DNA of 64,000 bases from Seiridium cupressi. Lineage: Eukaryota > Ascomycota > Sordariomycetes > Amphisphaeriales > Sporocadaceae. The stretch is from contig JARVKI010000005.1 in the NCBI GenBank assembly GCA_036674765.1, forward strand, positions 186,001 to 250,000. Direction: 5' to 3'. Positions 35,310 to 47,532 of the stretch are shown here, piece after piece (the stretch's first letter is position 1; the number at the start of each line of letters is the position of its first letter). The notes under the pieces are model-generated. The model saw only the letters and a program-made list of their open reading frames with translations, searched no databases and was not told the DNA's origin. A program made the position numbers and the translations under genes.

Positions 35310-36298
35310 ATGTCTGACATCTCCTTCAATATGGGATGCGGCGCAGATGTGGGTGCTATAGCATTGCGGGCCGTGGTCTTTGGCATTCGCGCCGCGTACC
35401 CAGAGGTTGACCTGGCCGAACTGACAGCCCAGGCCAAAATTCCGTTCCAGAATACTGGCTGCCCTAGTCCGACACAGACGCATGTCAGACATGTGTGAGC
35501 CTTTCGATCGAAGGGGCCCCTATAAGCCATTCGTCGCGAACCCCACGCCCCGAGACGAGAACTTCAGCATCTGTGTTCGTGAAGCATTTGAGGTATTTCG
35601 TGCCGCCGAGCGCTCGTATCTCCACGCCTTCGGCATAGAGCACGGCGGGATGCCAAGTCTTCAAGACCAATTGTGCGACCCTGCATCAAACCCAATAATG
35701 CAGCTGCGTCACCACATTCAGATGTTCCTGACTTTTAGAGGATTACAGCCGTGCATGGTGAAGCCAGCCGGCAAGCACATATCTCTCATCATGATGAAGT
35801 GTCTTCTGCCGGTTATGGGCCGCTATAACCTGGAGGGTCAATGGCTTTATGCTCTTCTACGTGGCCCACGACGTGCTTAATGAAAGCAACAAAGACTACA
35901 AAAACTCCTGGATCTTGGCCGACATGCACTCCGAAAAGTGGGCTGATGTTTATGAACTCTTCGTCCGCGCCAATCCCGATGGCCCTAAATATTCGAAAGA
36001 AGAAGTGAGCGACGCGTTGGGTTACCCGGTTGTCGGAGATTTTGAAACCAACAAGATACGATTCACGGACGAGACCGAGACAGCAATTCTCCGAAAGACA
36101 GTGAATGAAAAGGCAGGCCCGGTCTCTGGTATGGAGTTGTCTAGTCTTTATGGACACGACGTAGACTGGTCTAAGGTCGATGATTACTACGTGAAATGCA
36201 AGGCTGCTTGCGCCGAGATTGCAGTAACCTTGAGCATGGACGTAAGTGGTTGTCCTGAGTTCCAGGAATATCTGCGTAGTAAAGACTCATCGGGGTAA
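35310..36298 (+). CDS. Hypothetical protein, split over three frames
   Basis: Three plus-strand frames look coding and overlap end to end: 35310-35498, 35482-35880 and 35849-36298. The middle one contains RPYKPFVAN-like and NPIMQLRHHIQMFLTFRG stretches. The last contains FYVAHDVLNESNKDYKNSWI, then Asp/Glu-rich helical sequence, and ends at a normal stop. Codon use and length suggest a former single protein of about 280-320 residues. I found no intron with consensus sites that joins the last two frames, so either a weak-donor intron (near 35803) is used or the gene is frameshifted. No family recognised; no signal peptide or membrane segment. Confidence 0.4.
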
Positions 36299-37496
36299 TT
36301 TGTCCATGACTACCCAGGTGCTGGTCTTGCCATCTTGCCTGATGGACTCAGTCAGAGGATAGATGCAGGCCAGTCAGTCAATCAATTCATTAGCATAAAT
36401 AGCAAGGGTTCTATGGTCAGTTAGTTAGATATGGCCTATGGTCCTTCTTCTAGAATATTAGAAGCAATTGACCTTACTTTCCCTACTTGACTTGCAGTAG
36501 TGTATTTGTAGCACAATTTGCTAGACATTAAATTTGGGGTCGTCTCGAAACATTCCCTCTTTGTGACCGATTTTTACATCCCCGTAATCCCCTGGATTGC
36601 CTATTATAAATTGAGGGTGTTCATGCCAAACTACCCCAGCTGGCTACTACTGCTCTCTTTCTCTCTTATCAACATGGGAATAGTAGCATCAGGGTGTCTT
36701 ATATCGAGGAAGTCAATTTCCGAATGCTGACTGATCAAAGCACTGGTGTGGAATGGCAATATATCGCCGAACGAAACCCATTTTCGAGTACTAGCATCGG
36801 TTCATCTGGAATTGAAGAATGGTACTGTGTAAGTATTAAAGCATAGAAAGGGCGGGAGAACATTCCGTTGGCCTTCCCAATTCGAGCTCTTCTCTGTCCA
36901 ACGCGGAGCGATGATTGGTTCACCTGTGTTGATTGATGAACCGCGAGTCATTGTTCTAGACACTACCTTCCGCATTTGCTCGAGCGATAAATAGAAACAC
37001 CGATGATACAGAGCCGAGTCTCGTGACAAACGGAAGTCATACTCATCCGAGGATTTTATCTTTTTGAGTTAGTTATTGATTAAACACCAGTGGAGATTGC
37101 GTCCTTGGTATTCGGTAGTTGAGTTTGCTATAGTGGCCTGACCTTGTCGTAAAGCATGAATGTTATCGACGTGGGTCTCCGTAGCTTAGATGGGCTGACG
37201 GGGAGATGGACGGGAAGATGGACGGTGATACCAGTGTCAAGAGACTCTGCAACTCCGAAAAAAAAAACACCCACGGTTTCAAAATAGTTGATTTCTTCGA
37301 GGCATGCTACTCGGGCCCGAGATCCATCCTTACTGGTAATTTGCTTTTTTTTGCGACTTCGCATGTCTAGAGCATGGCAATGCTACAGGAGCACTGCTCT
37401 CCATGCGGCACAGCTAAGCAAACGTCTGGGCCTGCTACTGTATTGCTCCATGGCATTGGTTAATAGACACATGGCGTCACAGTCTGCAAAATGTCA

Positions 37497-37498
<2 letters not shown>
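36299..37498. other. Intergenic left of assembly gap
   Basis: No gene recognised. Sequence is ordinary until the poly-T tract at 37499. Confidence 0.45.

Positions 37499-37539
<41 letters not shown>
37499..37539. repeat. Poly-T tract, left of gap (41 nt)
   Basis: An uninterrupted run of 41 T, followed by G-rich, low-quality-looking sequence up to the N block. Confidence 0.95.
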
Positions 37540-37540
<1 letters not shown>

Positions 37541-37634
37541 TGGGATGGGAGCAATGGGTGGGGGTGTGTAGGCGGGGGGGCGGTTTTAATGTGGGGGAAT
37601 GGTGTGTGACACAGAGGAGCCGCGCCCCGTTACT

Positions 37635-37644
37635 NNNNNNNNNN
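37635..37644. other. Assembly gap (10 N)
   Basis: Ten N bases. The 95 nt before and 78 nt after are compositionally unlike the surroundings (G/T-rich and T-rich), so the join may be unreliable and the true gap length unknown. Confidence 0.98.
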
Positions 37645-37720
37645 CAATCGTGGGGCGCCTCCTCTTTTTTTCCCCTTGTTTTTGTTTAATAAACACTGGG
37701 GCAAAATTTATAAAAATTTT

Positions 37721-37722
<2 letters not shown>

Positions 37723-37765
<43 letters not shown>
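37723..37765. repeat. Poly-T tract, right of gap (43 nt)
   Basis: A run of 43 T on the same strand as the left tract, close to the N block. Confidence 0.95.
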
Positions 37766-37766
<1 letters not shown>

Positions 37767-40700
37767 GTCCTGCTCGCCATGGCTTCCGGCTGTATGTCCG
37801 TGAGCGCTGTTATACTTTGCCGGAATGCAGAGTCAACGTATCGAGCCTCCACCGGTGCATTTGGCACTGGACCATATCAAGTAGCATAAACTCGAACCTT
37901 CGGGAATGAGATTGCTTTATCCAAGTGACGGTGAGCATGCTTAGAAGACCGCCTTTTAACAGCCGGTCTTCCTTTCGCAGCGCCAATCAACCATGAAACG
38001 AGCGCGCGTCGGGAGGGTGACGACATTGGCCCGTCCCTCCTACAGATAGATTGCGATGTGACCGGGGTGACGATATTGGCCGCGGTTCTTGGCAGGTGAT
38101 GAAGAAAAACGATGCATAGGAATGACAAATGGAATTGCTGGATTGTAGTCGGCAGTAAGGTTGCCATCCCTCCAAGGTCTGAGGTCCGCGTAGGTCATAT
38201 TCTTTACTTGCAAGGACTTTGTGAGGATGTGATTGATGGCATTTCGAAATATCGATGCACACAAGCTGAAACCTGGCGCCGCGTGGGCCAGTTAGTTGAT
38301 CACTTGCGCTATTTCCTTCAAGGCGGCAGTCAAAGCTCCGCTAATCTTGCTACGGCAATGCCTGGACAGGCACTGGCAGAGCCCCCGCTACAGGGGTCCA
38401 CTTCCTGGAGAGATCGACCTTAGGCTAGCCCAATAGACCCGGTGTTTTGGATAGCGACGCCAATGTCACTGACCCAAGCGGTAGGGAAAGCGTTTAGTGA
38501 GACGTGAGAGGGCAATGACAATCTCAGAGCCCCAGCGGGAATGACTGGTAGATGAACATGGCACCGAGGTCCGACCAATGCTTCTCTGTGGTCCTCGGCA
38601 TTCTGCTTGACTTTCACAATCATTGTCCCTTCGAGGGAAAGTGTGAAGGGCCGAAGGAGCCAAAAGATGGGATGAGATTGCATGAATGTTGGGCGGGGCC
38701 AGATTCCTGAACAAACTCGTCTCCCCGGCACAGCACCGATGGTCTTCCAGTGAGAGATTGATGGCTTGTGCAAGAAAAAGTGCTCATTGATGGTAGTATT
38801 CAGTATTGGACTTGTGACTCTTCGCCCATTCTTCGACTTTCCGGGGAAGATCTTCCCGCCTGTATTCCAGACCGGGTTCTATCAATTATGACAGCATCCA
38901 CGACCCAGATCGGCAACCGCATCGTCAACGGGCGACAGGAGCCGTTGGAGGGACCCTGGGAGCGATCACCCATTTTTGGGAATGCGTTGAGTCCCAGGAA
39001 GATTGAGGGGGCAGAGGCCACCCTTGTCATCATATGCAAAGCGCTCGGGAGAAGATGGACCCCAAAAGAGGACGGCAATGCTACCTCGCACCCTATTCAG
39101 TCGTCAGCTCCTGTCGGCGTCGATTCCTGATACGTGGCTTCGGCCGAGAATTGTTTTTCCATGCTCGTGGCCCTCAGCTCAAGTTGACTTTTTACTGCGA
39201 CGGGCCGGATCATGTGCCGCGCTGCATACTCGAAGCTCGGCGTGGTTGCCACGCATCGTATAGTGATAGAAAGCAAGCAAAACCTGCCAAAAATATGTCT
39301 TCTGCTTCCGTTGGCTGAAAGTATCGTGGGCCGTTTGTTCCGCTGCTACGACCGCTCGATGCCACGAAAAAGCCATGAAAGTCTTCCGGACGAGGTATTC
39401 ATCAGTCAGCTGAAGATCTTCATGGGGGGCCTAGAAACCTAGCGAGCCGGTCCGTGTCACGAAAGCAACCAGGCTCTACGTAACTATTATCGCGTACATG
39501 CTAGGCCGTATATGGCTGCAGCCAATGCAGCAGACGAACTATAATGCAAGCATCGTGGTTTGAGCGGGCGGCCTACTAGAGAGCATCACCGGGAGTTTCT
39601 TACGACGGGCGCATCGATGAAAGTAGGCCTGCCCGTGGAGGTGCCAGGCTTTCTGTTGACCCCCATCATCAATATTGAGTTCGAGGTCTATCGGTAAGCG
39701 CGGTATTGCGGTATCACGAGTGATGTTCTTCGTCCTGATCCTGCGATAAACGCGCATCTGGAATCAATAAATCGTGCATAGTCGTCGTCGACAGCAACCA
39801 TCATGTTCGCATGCTCGCTGAGCCCGGCGAGTCCCTGCACTGAGATCCCGTAGCTTGCCCCCGGCTGATGAGCTGAGTGACCTCGCACAGCATGACAAAA
39901 GCTCTAGATTCCATCTCATCCGATGTATGGCAGGGTCTAGGTAAGCAAAGCTGGGCGTTGTATCTCGTGATGCTCGTCATAAGCATATGGGAGACCCCAG
40001 CCTGTCAACCCCGGCTCGCATAGTCTCAGCAGAAGCCAAGCCTCAGAGGCCAGCTTGTAAACCCCACCAATGGCTAGACTAGGTTAGGGGACCAGAACCC
40101 GCCGCTAGCAGATGGGAAGAGCCCCTCCCTCATTGGGTCCCTCCCTTTTTCGACAGTGGCCAGGGACTCGAATACCTGGGTACATACATGCCGTCGCAAG
40201 CTCGTAGCTCCGTTTTATAGGCGTTGGGTGCATCCCGCTAGGTTACATGTAGTCAGTTGTTCCCTCCTTCCTGACTTACGTGAGGGCGCATCAACCACCA
40301 AATCAGCGGGCGAGTCCATCGTGGTCTTCCCAGGGTTGCATTCGAGCCCGTCGTCCATTCACCTTCCTTTCCCTTTCCCAATCCATACCTTCCCATTCAC
40401 TCACTCTAGCCCATTCTTTTTTTCGTTCTCGTTCTTGGGCAGGTGCGACCCTAAGTTGTTTGTCCATAAACACTGAAGGTCCCCATTCGTTTTTGACACT
40501 GCCACCCGTTTTTTCGACCTTCTCTTCTTCCTGGCCCGTGGCCTATTTCTGCCTTCTCTTCGCTTCGGCCCTGCTCCCGGCGTCTTGTGCTGCCTCTGTC
40601 AATCACCCGCAGTGCAGCTCAGAAGCGCCTTGAGATACCGTGATTTGTCGAGTCGCAATTGAATTTGGGTTTAAGACGAAGAATATTGACGTTGTCGCCA

Positions 40701-41294
40701 CCGATTTTATTCTATTCTCGTCGGCCACGGCCAGGTTATTTGTCGATCTAAGGATTCCCGCCAGTGTTATTCGGAAGGATCTACGGCAATCGCAACTGCT
40801 CCTGGGGAATACCAGATCTCTCGGCTCATCCATCTCGAAGATCAATTGAGGCTTCTCGTTTGTCTCGCTTCGGTTTCGTCATTGTCCATCGCAGTCGCCA
40901 GTATCGAACGCGGGACACAACCTTCTCAAACCCATCCGATGACCATGGCCCTCTTTGTGAGACTCTAACCCATTCCATCGTCCTACATGGCCAATTTCTC
41001 GTCTTGAACGCCGAATTTTCGAAATCCGTTCAACATTCACTTCAACCTGTCAAGTCCGGACCTCGTCGATCCTGTTTTCTTTTTTTAAGATACCCCTTCT
41101 GTCAACAATTTCTTTTCTCCATTCACAAGCAGCATCCAGCTTTTCGGGGCGCCTGGACTGTCGGCATCCCATGCGCGGTGGCCCTATACGATAATCCCAC
41201 CTGCAAAGAACTGCCGTTGGAAGCAATCAAACACATCGCCCACACTACCGGAATCTGAATCACGACTATTGATTCTTGGCCATCGAGAGTCACT
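37766..41294. other. Intergenic, with long CT-rich leader before the CFEM gene
   Basis: Frames on both strands around 38.4-39.4 kb are long-ish but show no family features, starts or splice partners. From about 40330 to 41290 the plus strand is C/T-rich and lacks good frames, as expected for the promoter and long 5' UTR of the CFEM gene. Confidence 0.4.
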
Positions 41295-42601
41295 ATGGTG
41301 CGCTTCCTCCCGATCCTCGTGGTCCTATTTTTGGGCCATGCAGCTGCACAAGACGATGGTATATCGGCATGCTCGGTACGTAAGCACCCACCACAGACAC
41401 GCACCCATCCTCTGATTGGCCGGCGCCGGGTGGATTTTCCCTCTTCCAGTACTTGGCTGACATGCAACTTGACAGGCTGGCTGCATTAGCCAGGTCTTCT
41501 CCGACACAACCAAACTAGCATGCGCTTCCAATGACCCAGTATGTGCGTGCAACAGTCCCGACTTTTGGTTTGCCATCCGGGATTGTATCAACCAAGCCTG
41601 CGATCTCAGCGGCCAGGCTTTGGACGACCAGCTGAGTGATGCACAAACCTCCGCAAACACACAATGTGACGCCGCCAAAGGTAAGCATCCCGGACCTATA
41701 CTAAACCTGGTTGACTCTATTGATCAATTATTGATGCAGCTTCGGCCGGGGTGACTGCTCCCTCTAGCACCACCAGTGTGCCTACTACCGCACCTCCTCA
41801 AGCACCTGTTTCCAGTCCGAGTCCCAGTCCTAGTCCGACTACGGACACACCTGCGACGACTGCAATAACAAGCCCGACGACTGGGGCTATCACTTCTACT
41901 TCAAATAGTGCGACCGCTGCGACCACTGCGACCACTGCGACTACTGCGACTACTGCGACTACTGCGACTACTGCAGCCACATCAACCTCGAAGACTTCCA
42001 GCACTTCTGCTCAGAACTCGGCCGCGACCCAAACTAGTGCCGTAAGCCCTACTGATCATCAAGTAGTTCGTGTGGTTGATCTCTAACTCGTCTATAGACC
42101 TCAGCCTCCACCACTATGGCAACACCATCTACTGCTTCAAATGCTGCGAGCACATCCAGCTCTGCGGCGGCTGCTTCTACATCAGACTCATCGTCGAACG
42201 AACTTGGCGTGGCTGCCAAGGCAGGTATTGGTGCTGGCGCTGGTGTAGCCTTGCTCTTGTCGGCCATCATCGCCTGCTATATCCTATCAAGGAAGCGTAA
42301 AGCAAAGCGAGACCCATCACGTATTCCGACCATGCAGATTTCAAGGCCATTACCTGGATCGGGGCGTCAATACGCTCACGACGTAGAGGCCGCCAAGATG
42401 CCAGCGCTGTCGACACAATTCAGCGGTGATCACCCCGCGCCTATGAAGGCCGTGCTATACAGCCCGTCAACCATCTCGTCGCAATATTCACCAAGGTCAC
42501 TTTACGCGCCTTCAAGACCGTCGCGCGAAGACGACCATGACGTGATGGGTCGCCGCTATGAGGACATGCTACCTCGGACTAAGCCACGGACCATGGTTTA
42601 A
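41295..42601 (+). CDS. CFEM-domain membrane protein (363 aa)
   Basis: Exons 41295-41375, 41476-41680, 41740-42041 and 42098-42601, phases 0, 1, 0. Introns have GTACGT, GTAAGC and GTAAGC donors and CAG/TAG acceptors. The first acceptor was chosen at 41475 (CTTGACAG) because it restores the CFEM cysteine pattern; an earlier CAG at 41449 leads to a stop. The signal peptide MVRFLPILVVLFLGHAAA is followed by a CFEM domain (about residues 20-90) with Cys in the order CSAGC, LACASNDPVCACNS, RDCINQAC and a late Cys. A Ser/Thr/Ala-rich stalk of about 110 residues follows, then one transmembrane helix (AGIGAGAGVALLLSAIIACY), an RKRKAKR stop-transfer and a cytoplasmic tail of about 100 residues. CFEM proteins act in haem/iron handling, adhesion or host interaction. 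The wall-spanning stalk plus cytoplasmic tail suggests a surface sensor or anchored receptor rather than a GPI protein. Confidence 0.88.
41911..41976 (+). repeat. Coding 9-nt minisatellite (Ala-Thr-Thr repeats)
   Basis: About seven imperfect copies of a GCGACYACT unit within the CFEM protein stalk. Copy number is likely variable between strains, changing stalk length without frame change. Confidence 0.8.
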
Positions 42602-43995
42602 ACCAAGTTCTTCAGGCATAAATCAGTTTTGGCTCTCATCATGGCCTCACAATCTTCATGCAGTGACGGGTTTTCACACAGCTAGCAGCACACTTGATTT
42701 TGGGTTTCCTAATTTTAACGGAATGATTTGAAGCTAGGAGAAGCTACTACTCTCACGAGCTGGGCACGAGTCATATGGAGTGTGGGAGTTTATGGGGGAA
42801 ATATCTTGCAGAGCAGAGGCTCGACCCCGGAGGTTATTTGACGACGTAATGATTCATGACATGGTCGTGCGCGCTGTGCTAGCAAACCCATCCACCATAT
42901 TTAGATTGAGACAGACATGTGTGCGGAAATCAACAGTATTGTTCAAAATTCGGTATTATTTCCTAATCCACCATATACGTGTCTGCATCGGCAACATCCG
43001 AGAAAGCATCCTTATCGCGCCATACGTCGGCCTATGCATCTCACGCGGGTCGATCATCTTGCCCCTGCATAGCTGACCCAGTGACGTGGGCGCATAGCTG
43101 TAGGAAGCGAGGCAGCCGCTGATGCCTCGTGGCGTTGCAAGCGAGCCGACTTGGGTGCTTGGAACTATTGATGCGGTCAGCAAGGTCACCTGCTTCCTGC
43201 AAGGCAGTCAGCCTCCTCCCAAGGTGAAGGCGAAACGTGGCTGATATCTGTCCTAGCACAACAGCTTCGTAATGAAGTCCTGTGTGGCGGCAGATCGCCA
43301 AACCAAGCAGCACGCAGTTTAGATGGCGGCCTATCCGGTCGGAGCTACTACCAAGGTGTGGGTGTAGTTCCCTCTAGTCATGTATGATATCGGCATGGTA
43401 CTGCTTAGGTCGCTGAATGAGCCACCGTATGGCGAAAGGGTGGTAGACTTGTCCTTTCAATGAAGTGGGACGACGTCTTAGGTGAGTTACTGTGGTTCTA
43501 TTTCTTCGCTGCCTTTTTGGGAATGCAATGATATGACGCGCATCACTCGAAGCTTGTGAACTTCTATAGTACTTGGGGTCTGAAAACAATGCTTCGATTC
43601 TCGGACGTTGGTAGGCAAATACTTCTCTCCCAGTGTGTCAAGTCAATGAAAACCACCCCATATCACGACGTCTTCTCCGCAAACCCGAAGCGACTTTTCG
43701 ACTTCCCGTCCAACCTTCGTGTAATCTACCGCGGAACACGATTCATTGGTCCGGATCACTTAAGAACACTCTTCCTTATTGCCCTTGAAGTCGAAACAGC
43801 GCATCACGCCGTCGTCATCAGAAATGAGATGGTCTGTTTCACGTATTTCATTATTCAGCTTGAGGCTTCTTCTCCTTGCTCGGTTCTCTGTATCAAAGCT
43901 CTCCAGGTGCATGATAACAAGCATCAGCTTGCCAGGAGAGAAACCAGGTACAGGTAGGGAATATTCATTTATGATTGAAAAGAACTGAAATAAAC
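42602..43995. other. Intergenic
   Basis: 3' flanks of two convergent genes; no additional gene recognised. Confidence 0.45.
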
Positions 43996-44478
43996 TTAAC
44001 TGGTCTGAATCTGGGTGCGAACCCAGGCGTCCTTGCTCGAGTCGAAGCAGTCGCATGTCACGGCGGACGAGTCATTGTTGACGGCGGCGCCGAGGATGCC
44101 GTTGCCACAGTTTCCACAGGAATCGCCAAAGTTGCCACTATCGTCACCCATCAGTATGTATATCTCCCGAGATACTATAGTTACTTTGGCCTCTGAGCCG
44201 CGTAGGGCTAGGACTTACTTGATCTTGGGAACGATGACTCCGTTGACATAGCCGTAGCACTTGTTCAGGTCCAGGCAGTTGACGTCGGGCTGGGCGGGCA
44301 GGGGCGGGTTGAGCTCCTCGCAGCGCGCTGATAAGCGCAGGCTGTCAGTGTGGTTGCGGCGCGCATCGACAAGCTCAATGTCGAAGCAGTTGTCCCGGTA
44401 GTTGCCATCTTTGGCCTCGTTGAGGGCGGGCAGCAGGGCAGCCGCGATGGCCATGAGGAGGAATGTAGTGGGATACAT
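43996..44478 (-). CDS. Secreted cyanovirin-N-type (CVNH) protein (133 aa)
   Basis: Exon 1 is 44219-44478 (ATG 44476-44478) and exon 2 is 43996-44137; an 81-nt intron (GTAAGT donor, ATAG acceptor) is phase 2 and rejoins as Asn. The signal peptide MYPTTFLLMAIAAALLPALN is followed by two half-repeats. Repeat 1 runs NCFDIELV, LRLSARCEELNP, VNCLDLNKCYGYVNGVIV. Repeat 2 runs GNFGDSCGNCGNGILGAAV, then TCDCFDSS. The GNFxDSCxNC motif and the order Cys-D-LNKC-x-NG are the CVNH signature; paired Cys could form disulphides. CVNH domains bind high-mannose glycans. Repeat 2 is shorter than usual and lacks the closing IDLN strand, so sugar binding may be altered. The assignment is from motif recognition only. 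Confidence 0.75.
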
Positions 44479-47400
44479 GGTGTCCGAGGCGAAGTGCTCG
44501 GCTTTTTCGAGTTGTGGACGGAGAGTTGGTGGTTCTATGCTGGATATTACGCTTAGTTGACTCTAAGAAGTGTAGATGGTGTGTTGTGCTGGTTGTTCGG
44601 GCTGCGCAAAGGAGGTGGAAGTTGAGAACGGTGGCATAGATTGCATTTGGAGGAAATCTTACTCTCGCTCAACTGGCCAGCCAGGTTCCCATCCCACGTT
44701 GTGATCCACTTATGTACAGTGTCAGCTGTAGTGATTAGTCTGATCAGGTCACTGTGTGCTTTCCTGTTTGTAGGACCACCAGAACGTGACAGATAACTAA
44801 AACAATTACCCAACCAACCTGTATTAACATAAATGCCATTAGCTTACCTCAACTCTTGTGTTATGGGAGGCTTGCTTCATTGGAGCTTCTTGAACTCACA
44901 TAAACAGTTGTGTAACGGAAGGTCAAGTATAAAAACGTAGCAATCTGTATGGTCCTGTCACACGGGCGGTGATGCACCCCACGCTTTCCAAATACTGGTC
45001 TGAAGTTTTCGTGCTACATAAGCAAACCGGAACTAGAGATAGTGCGATCACAAGATTGAGTCACTGATATGCTTCCATACCTCAAATATATTCCCCGATG
45101 TTGGGAGGACATATCTTCTTGTTCATATTATCTTCCGGCCGGGTAAAGCTCCTATGTAATTCGCTCTTCCGTCTCGAGCGCGCCAAGCAGTGTTGCACGT
45201 CGGCATATTCTTTATGGGTCTTCATTTAGAAACATAATCAAGAAACGACGGGAGTACTATTCTTTTGTTGCGAAGTTGCATAATTTGCCACTGCCAAAGA
45301 CCGCTGTATGGTAACGAGTAATTTTGATAAAACCGAGTACGGACGGGATCGACCACACTGCGGTATGTGGATAGCGAGCACAACTAGCCAAATGAAACAC
45401 AGAAAAAGCATGGCAAGGGCTAAATATTTTAAACCGATCAACGACAAGGCTTTCATGTAAGAACTCACTTCGTCACAATAAGACTAGCCCATGCAGCCAA
45501 CCTGTTGCTAGGAGACCTACTGAGATTATGTCCAATCTGTACTGTGTACAGCTACTATCTATATCAAACAGGACTCTTGCATATAAATAGTAAACCTAGC
45601 TGTTCATAACTTTTATTTCCCAGACTAGACCCAAACATCAGCGTGCTTATCAGCCATGAATCAGTCATCGCTTTGCGGCTTTCGTGATGCCAACACGATC
45701 TATATTTGCTGCTTGCGTAATTACATCTAACTTTTCCTATTACTTATTTTCCATCTTTCCTCTGATCCCCTTGAAGCATTCTTCACCTTTCTTTCCCATC
45801 TTTATTCATTTATAGTGAGCTCGTGTGGTCCTATACTCTACCGACAGGTAGTCCATTAGCGATGTTAACGTTCATTGTTCGTCTCCCACATCATATATAT
45901 GCGATATGTATACGTCTATTATCAGGGCTTCAGAGACACCAACCTTAACGGTCTTACTTGATTGGCCAATCTGTTTGATGTCTAGTCAGCCATTCTTGCG
46001 ATGATGTTAATTCGAGGTCCCTGAGAGTATAGGACTTGGCAATTTTTGGAGATGTCATTCCCCGCCCCGACGGCTTAGGGTGACATGTCTATTGGGCCGT
46101 AACTATCCAACCCCGAGGCTGCGTTCCTTGTAGGCTTCCGCTATAACTCCACCCTCGCCTCTTCCACCGTTATTCTAGTTCATAGTTCATATATTTCCTA
46201 GTACCCCGGGCCCCCGGGCCTCCTCCAATAGCGATGACTCCAGGTCGCTGGCAACACAAAACGGCTTGTCATTTGGCACATCGGGTGTCAATGTATGAGA
46301 CGAACAGCATGCAGATCGTCGTCAATTATGAGGTGCCTGAGCTTCGGGTAACGATTTGTGGCGCAGGGAATTTAAGGTCGACCGTTAGACCTTCAAGTCC
46401 GACTACGCTTGAACAGAACTGTGGAAAGTGGTGCAATCGGCAGTTTGAGTTCACTATCGCGGCGCAGTCAAGTTCGAGGACAAGCTGGTACTAACATGTC
46501 CTTTGAGCGCAAAGTCTACTCCTTGGTGGATAGACAATAACGTGTCCACAGCTCAGGAAATTGCACGTCTCATCTCTATCGCTCCATGGGAGAGATACTG
46601 GGTGATCGCATCTAGCGGTCGAATGTGCGCGTAATACCTCTAGGCCTTGGTGGGCGATGTTGAACGCGGTGTTTGCTGCCTACCGTCTAAGGAAATGGTG
46701 GTACCACTTGTACACCGTGCTGATTGCGATCAGCCGAGAAAAACAATCTGCCACGCGGTCTGACGAAATCAGGAGAGGTACCAGTGCCGATTGGCGAATC
46801 AGCTGAATCAGTGGTGTTCAGATACCGTGTGGACTGGCGCTAAACCCAACTCGGCGTTACTGGTCGAGGTTGCGTCGCGCCCCTTTAAGCACAATCAGCC
46901 TCATACTGGTTTTTTATTGGCTGATCTGGTCATTTGGGCAGGCATGGTTCCGCACTAAGCCAAAATCGGCGGAATGGTCGAGCTCCTGGGCAACCCTGAT
47001 CTGCCCGTCAGCAAGAAAGCGGCTGGCGGAGTTGGAGCCAGCCCAATCAGTAGAGCCTGCCTGGTCACGAGTCGACACATATTTAATGCCCTTCCTCTCC
47101 TTCTATTCTCTTCTCCCCCTCCCACACCTTCATTGCGCACGTACTTCTGAATCGACAGCAATACTCTCTTCGACGAACCCAAGCGTGCAGCAGGTAGTAA
47201 GTAATCGTTCATCTCGCTCGCCTGCTTACGACAATCAATTTTCTGTCTGATAATCACTTCTCTCCACATCTTCTCAGCTCTCTCATCACCACGCATTTCT
47301 TGTTCCGTCTCTTCGTCCTTTGAACTCTCCAAACCTCGCTCGTAACACAACGGCCAAAAGGTTCGTCGTTTTTAGCTGTCTGTTGGCCCGTATATATACA

Positions 47401-47532
47401 CCTTCTGACAGCAGACTCAAGTTTTCTTATTATTTCACCGGTCCATCAACGTTTTATACGCCTTACCGTGCCATATTACAGGCTTGCCTACGCGATCTAC
47501 TATGTGCGCCTACGCGTCCTTGTACTAACGCG
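44479..47532. other. Long intergenic region
   Basis: About 3 kb with no recognised gene. From about 47080 the plus strand becomes C/T-rich, the probable leader of the BTB gene. Confidence 0.45.

Noticed and set aside
38420..39130. Overlapping frames of 90-120 codons on both strands
   Set aside because: No family features, no consistent splice pattern; similar frames on both strands suggest chance.
41450..41475. Earlier CFEM-gene acceptor giving a YLADMQLDRLAAL segment
   Set aside because: That reading runs into a TAG and loses the CFEM cysteine spacing; the acceptor at 41475 restores both.
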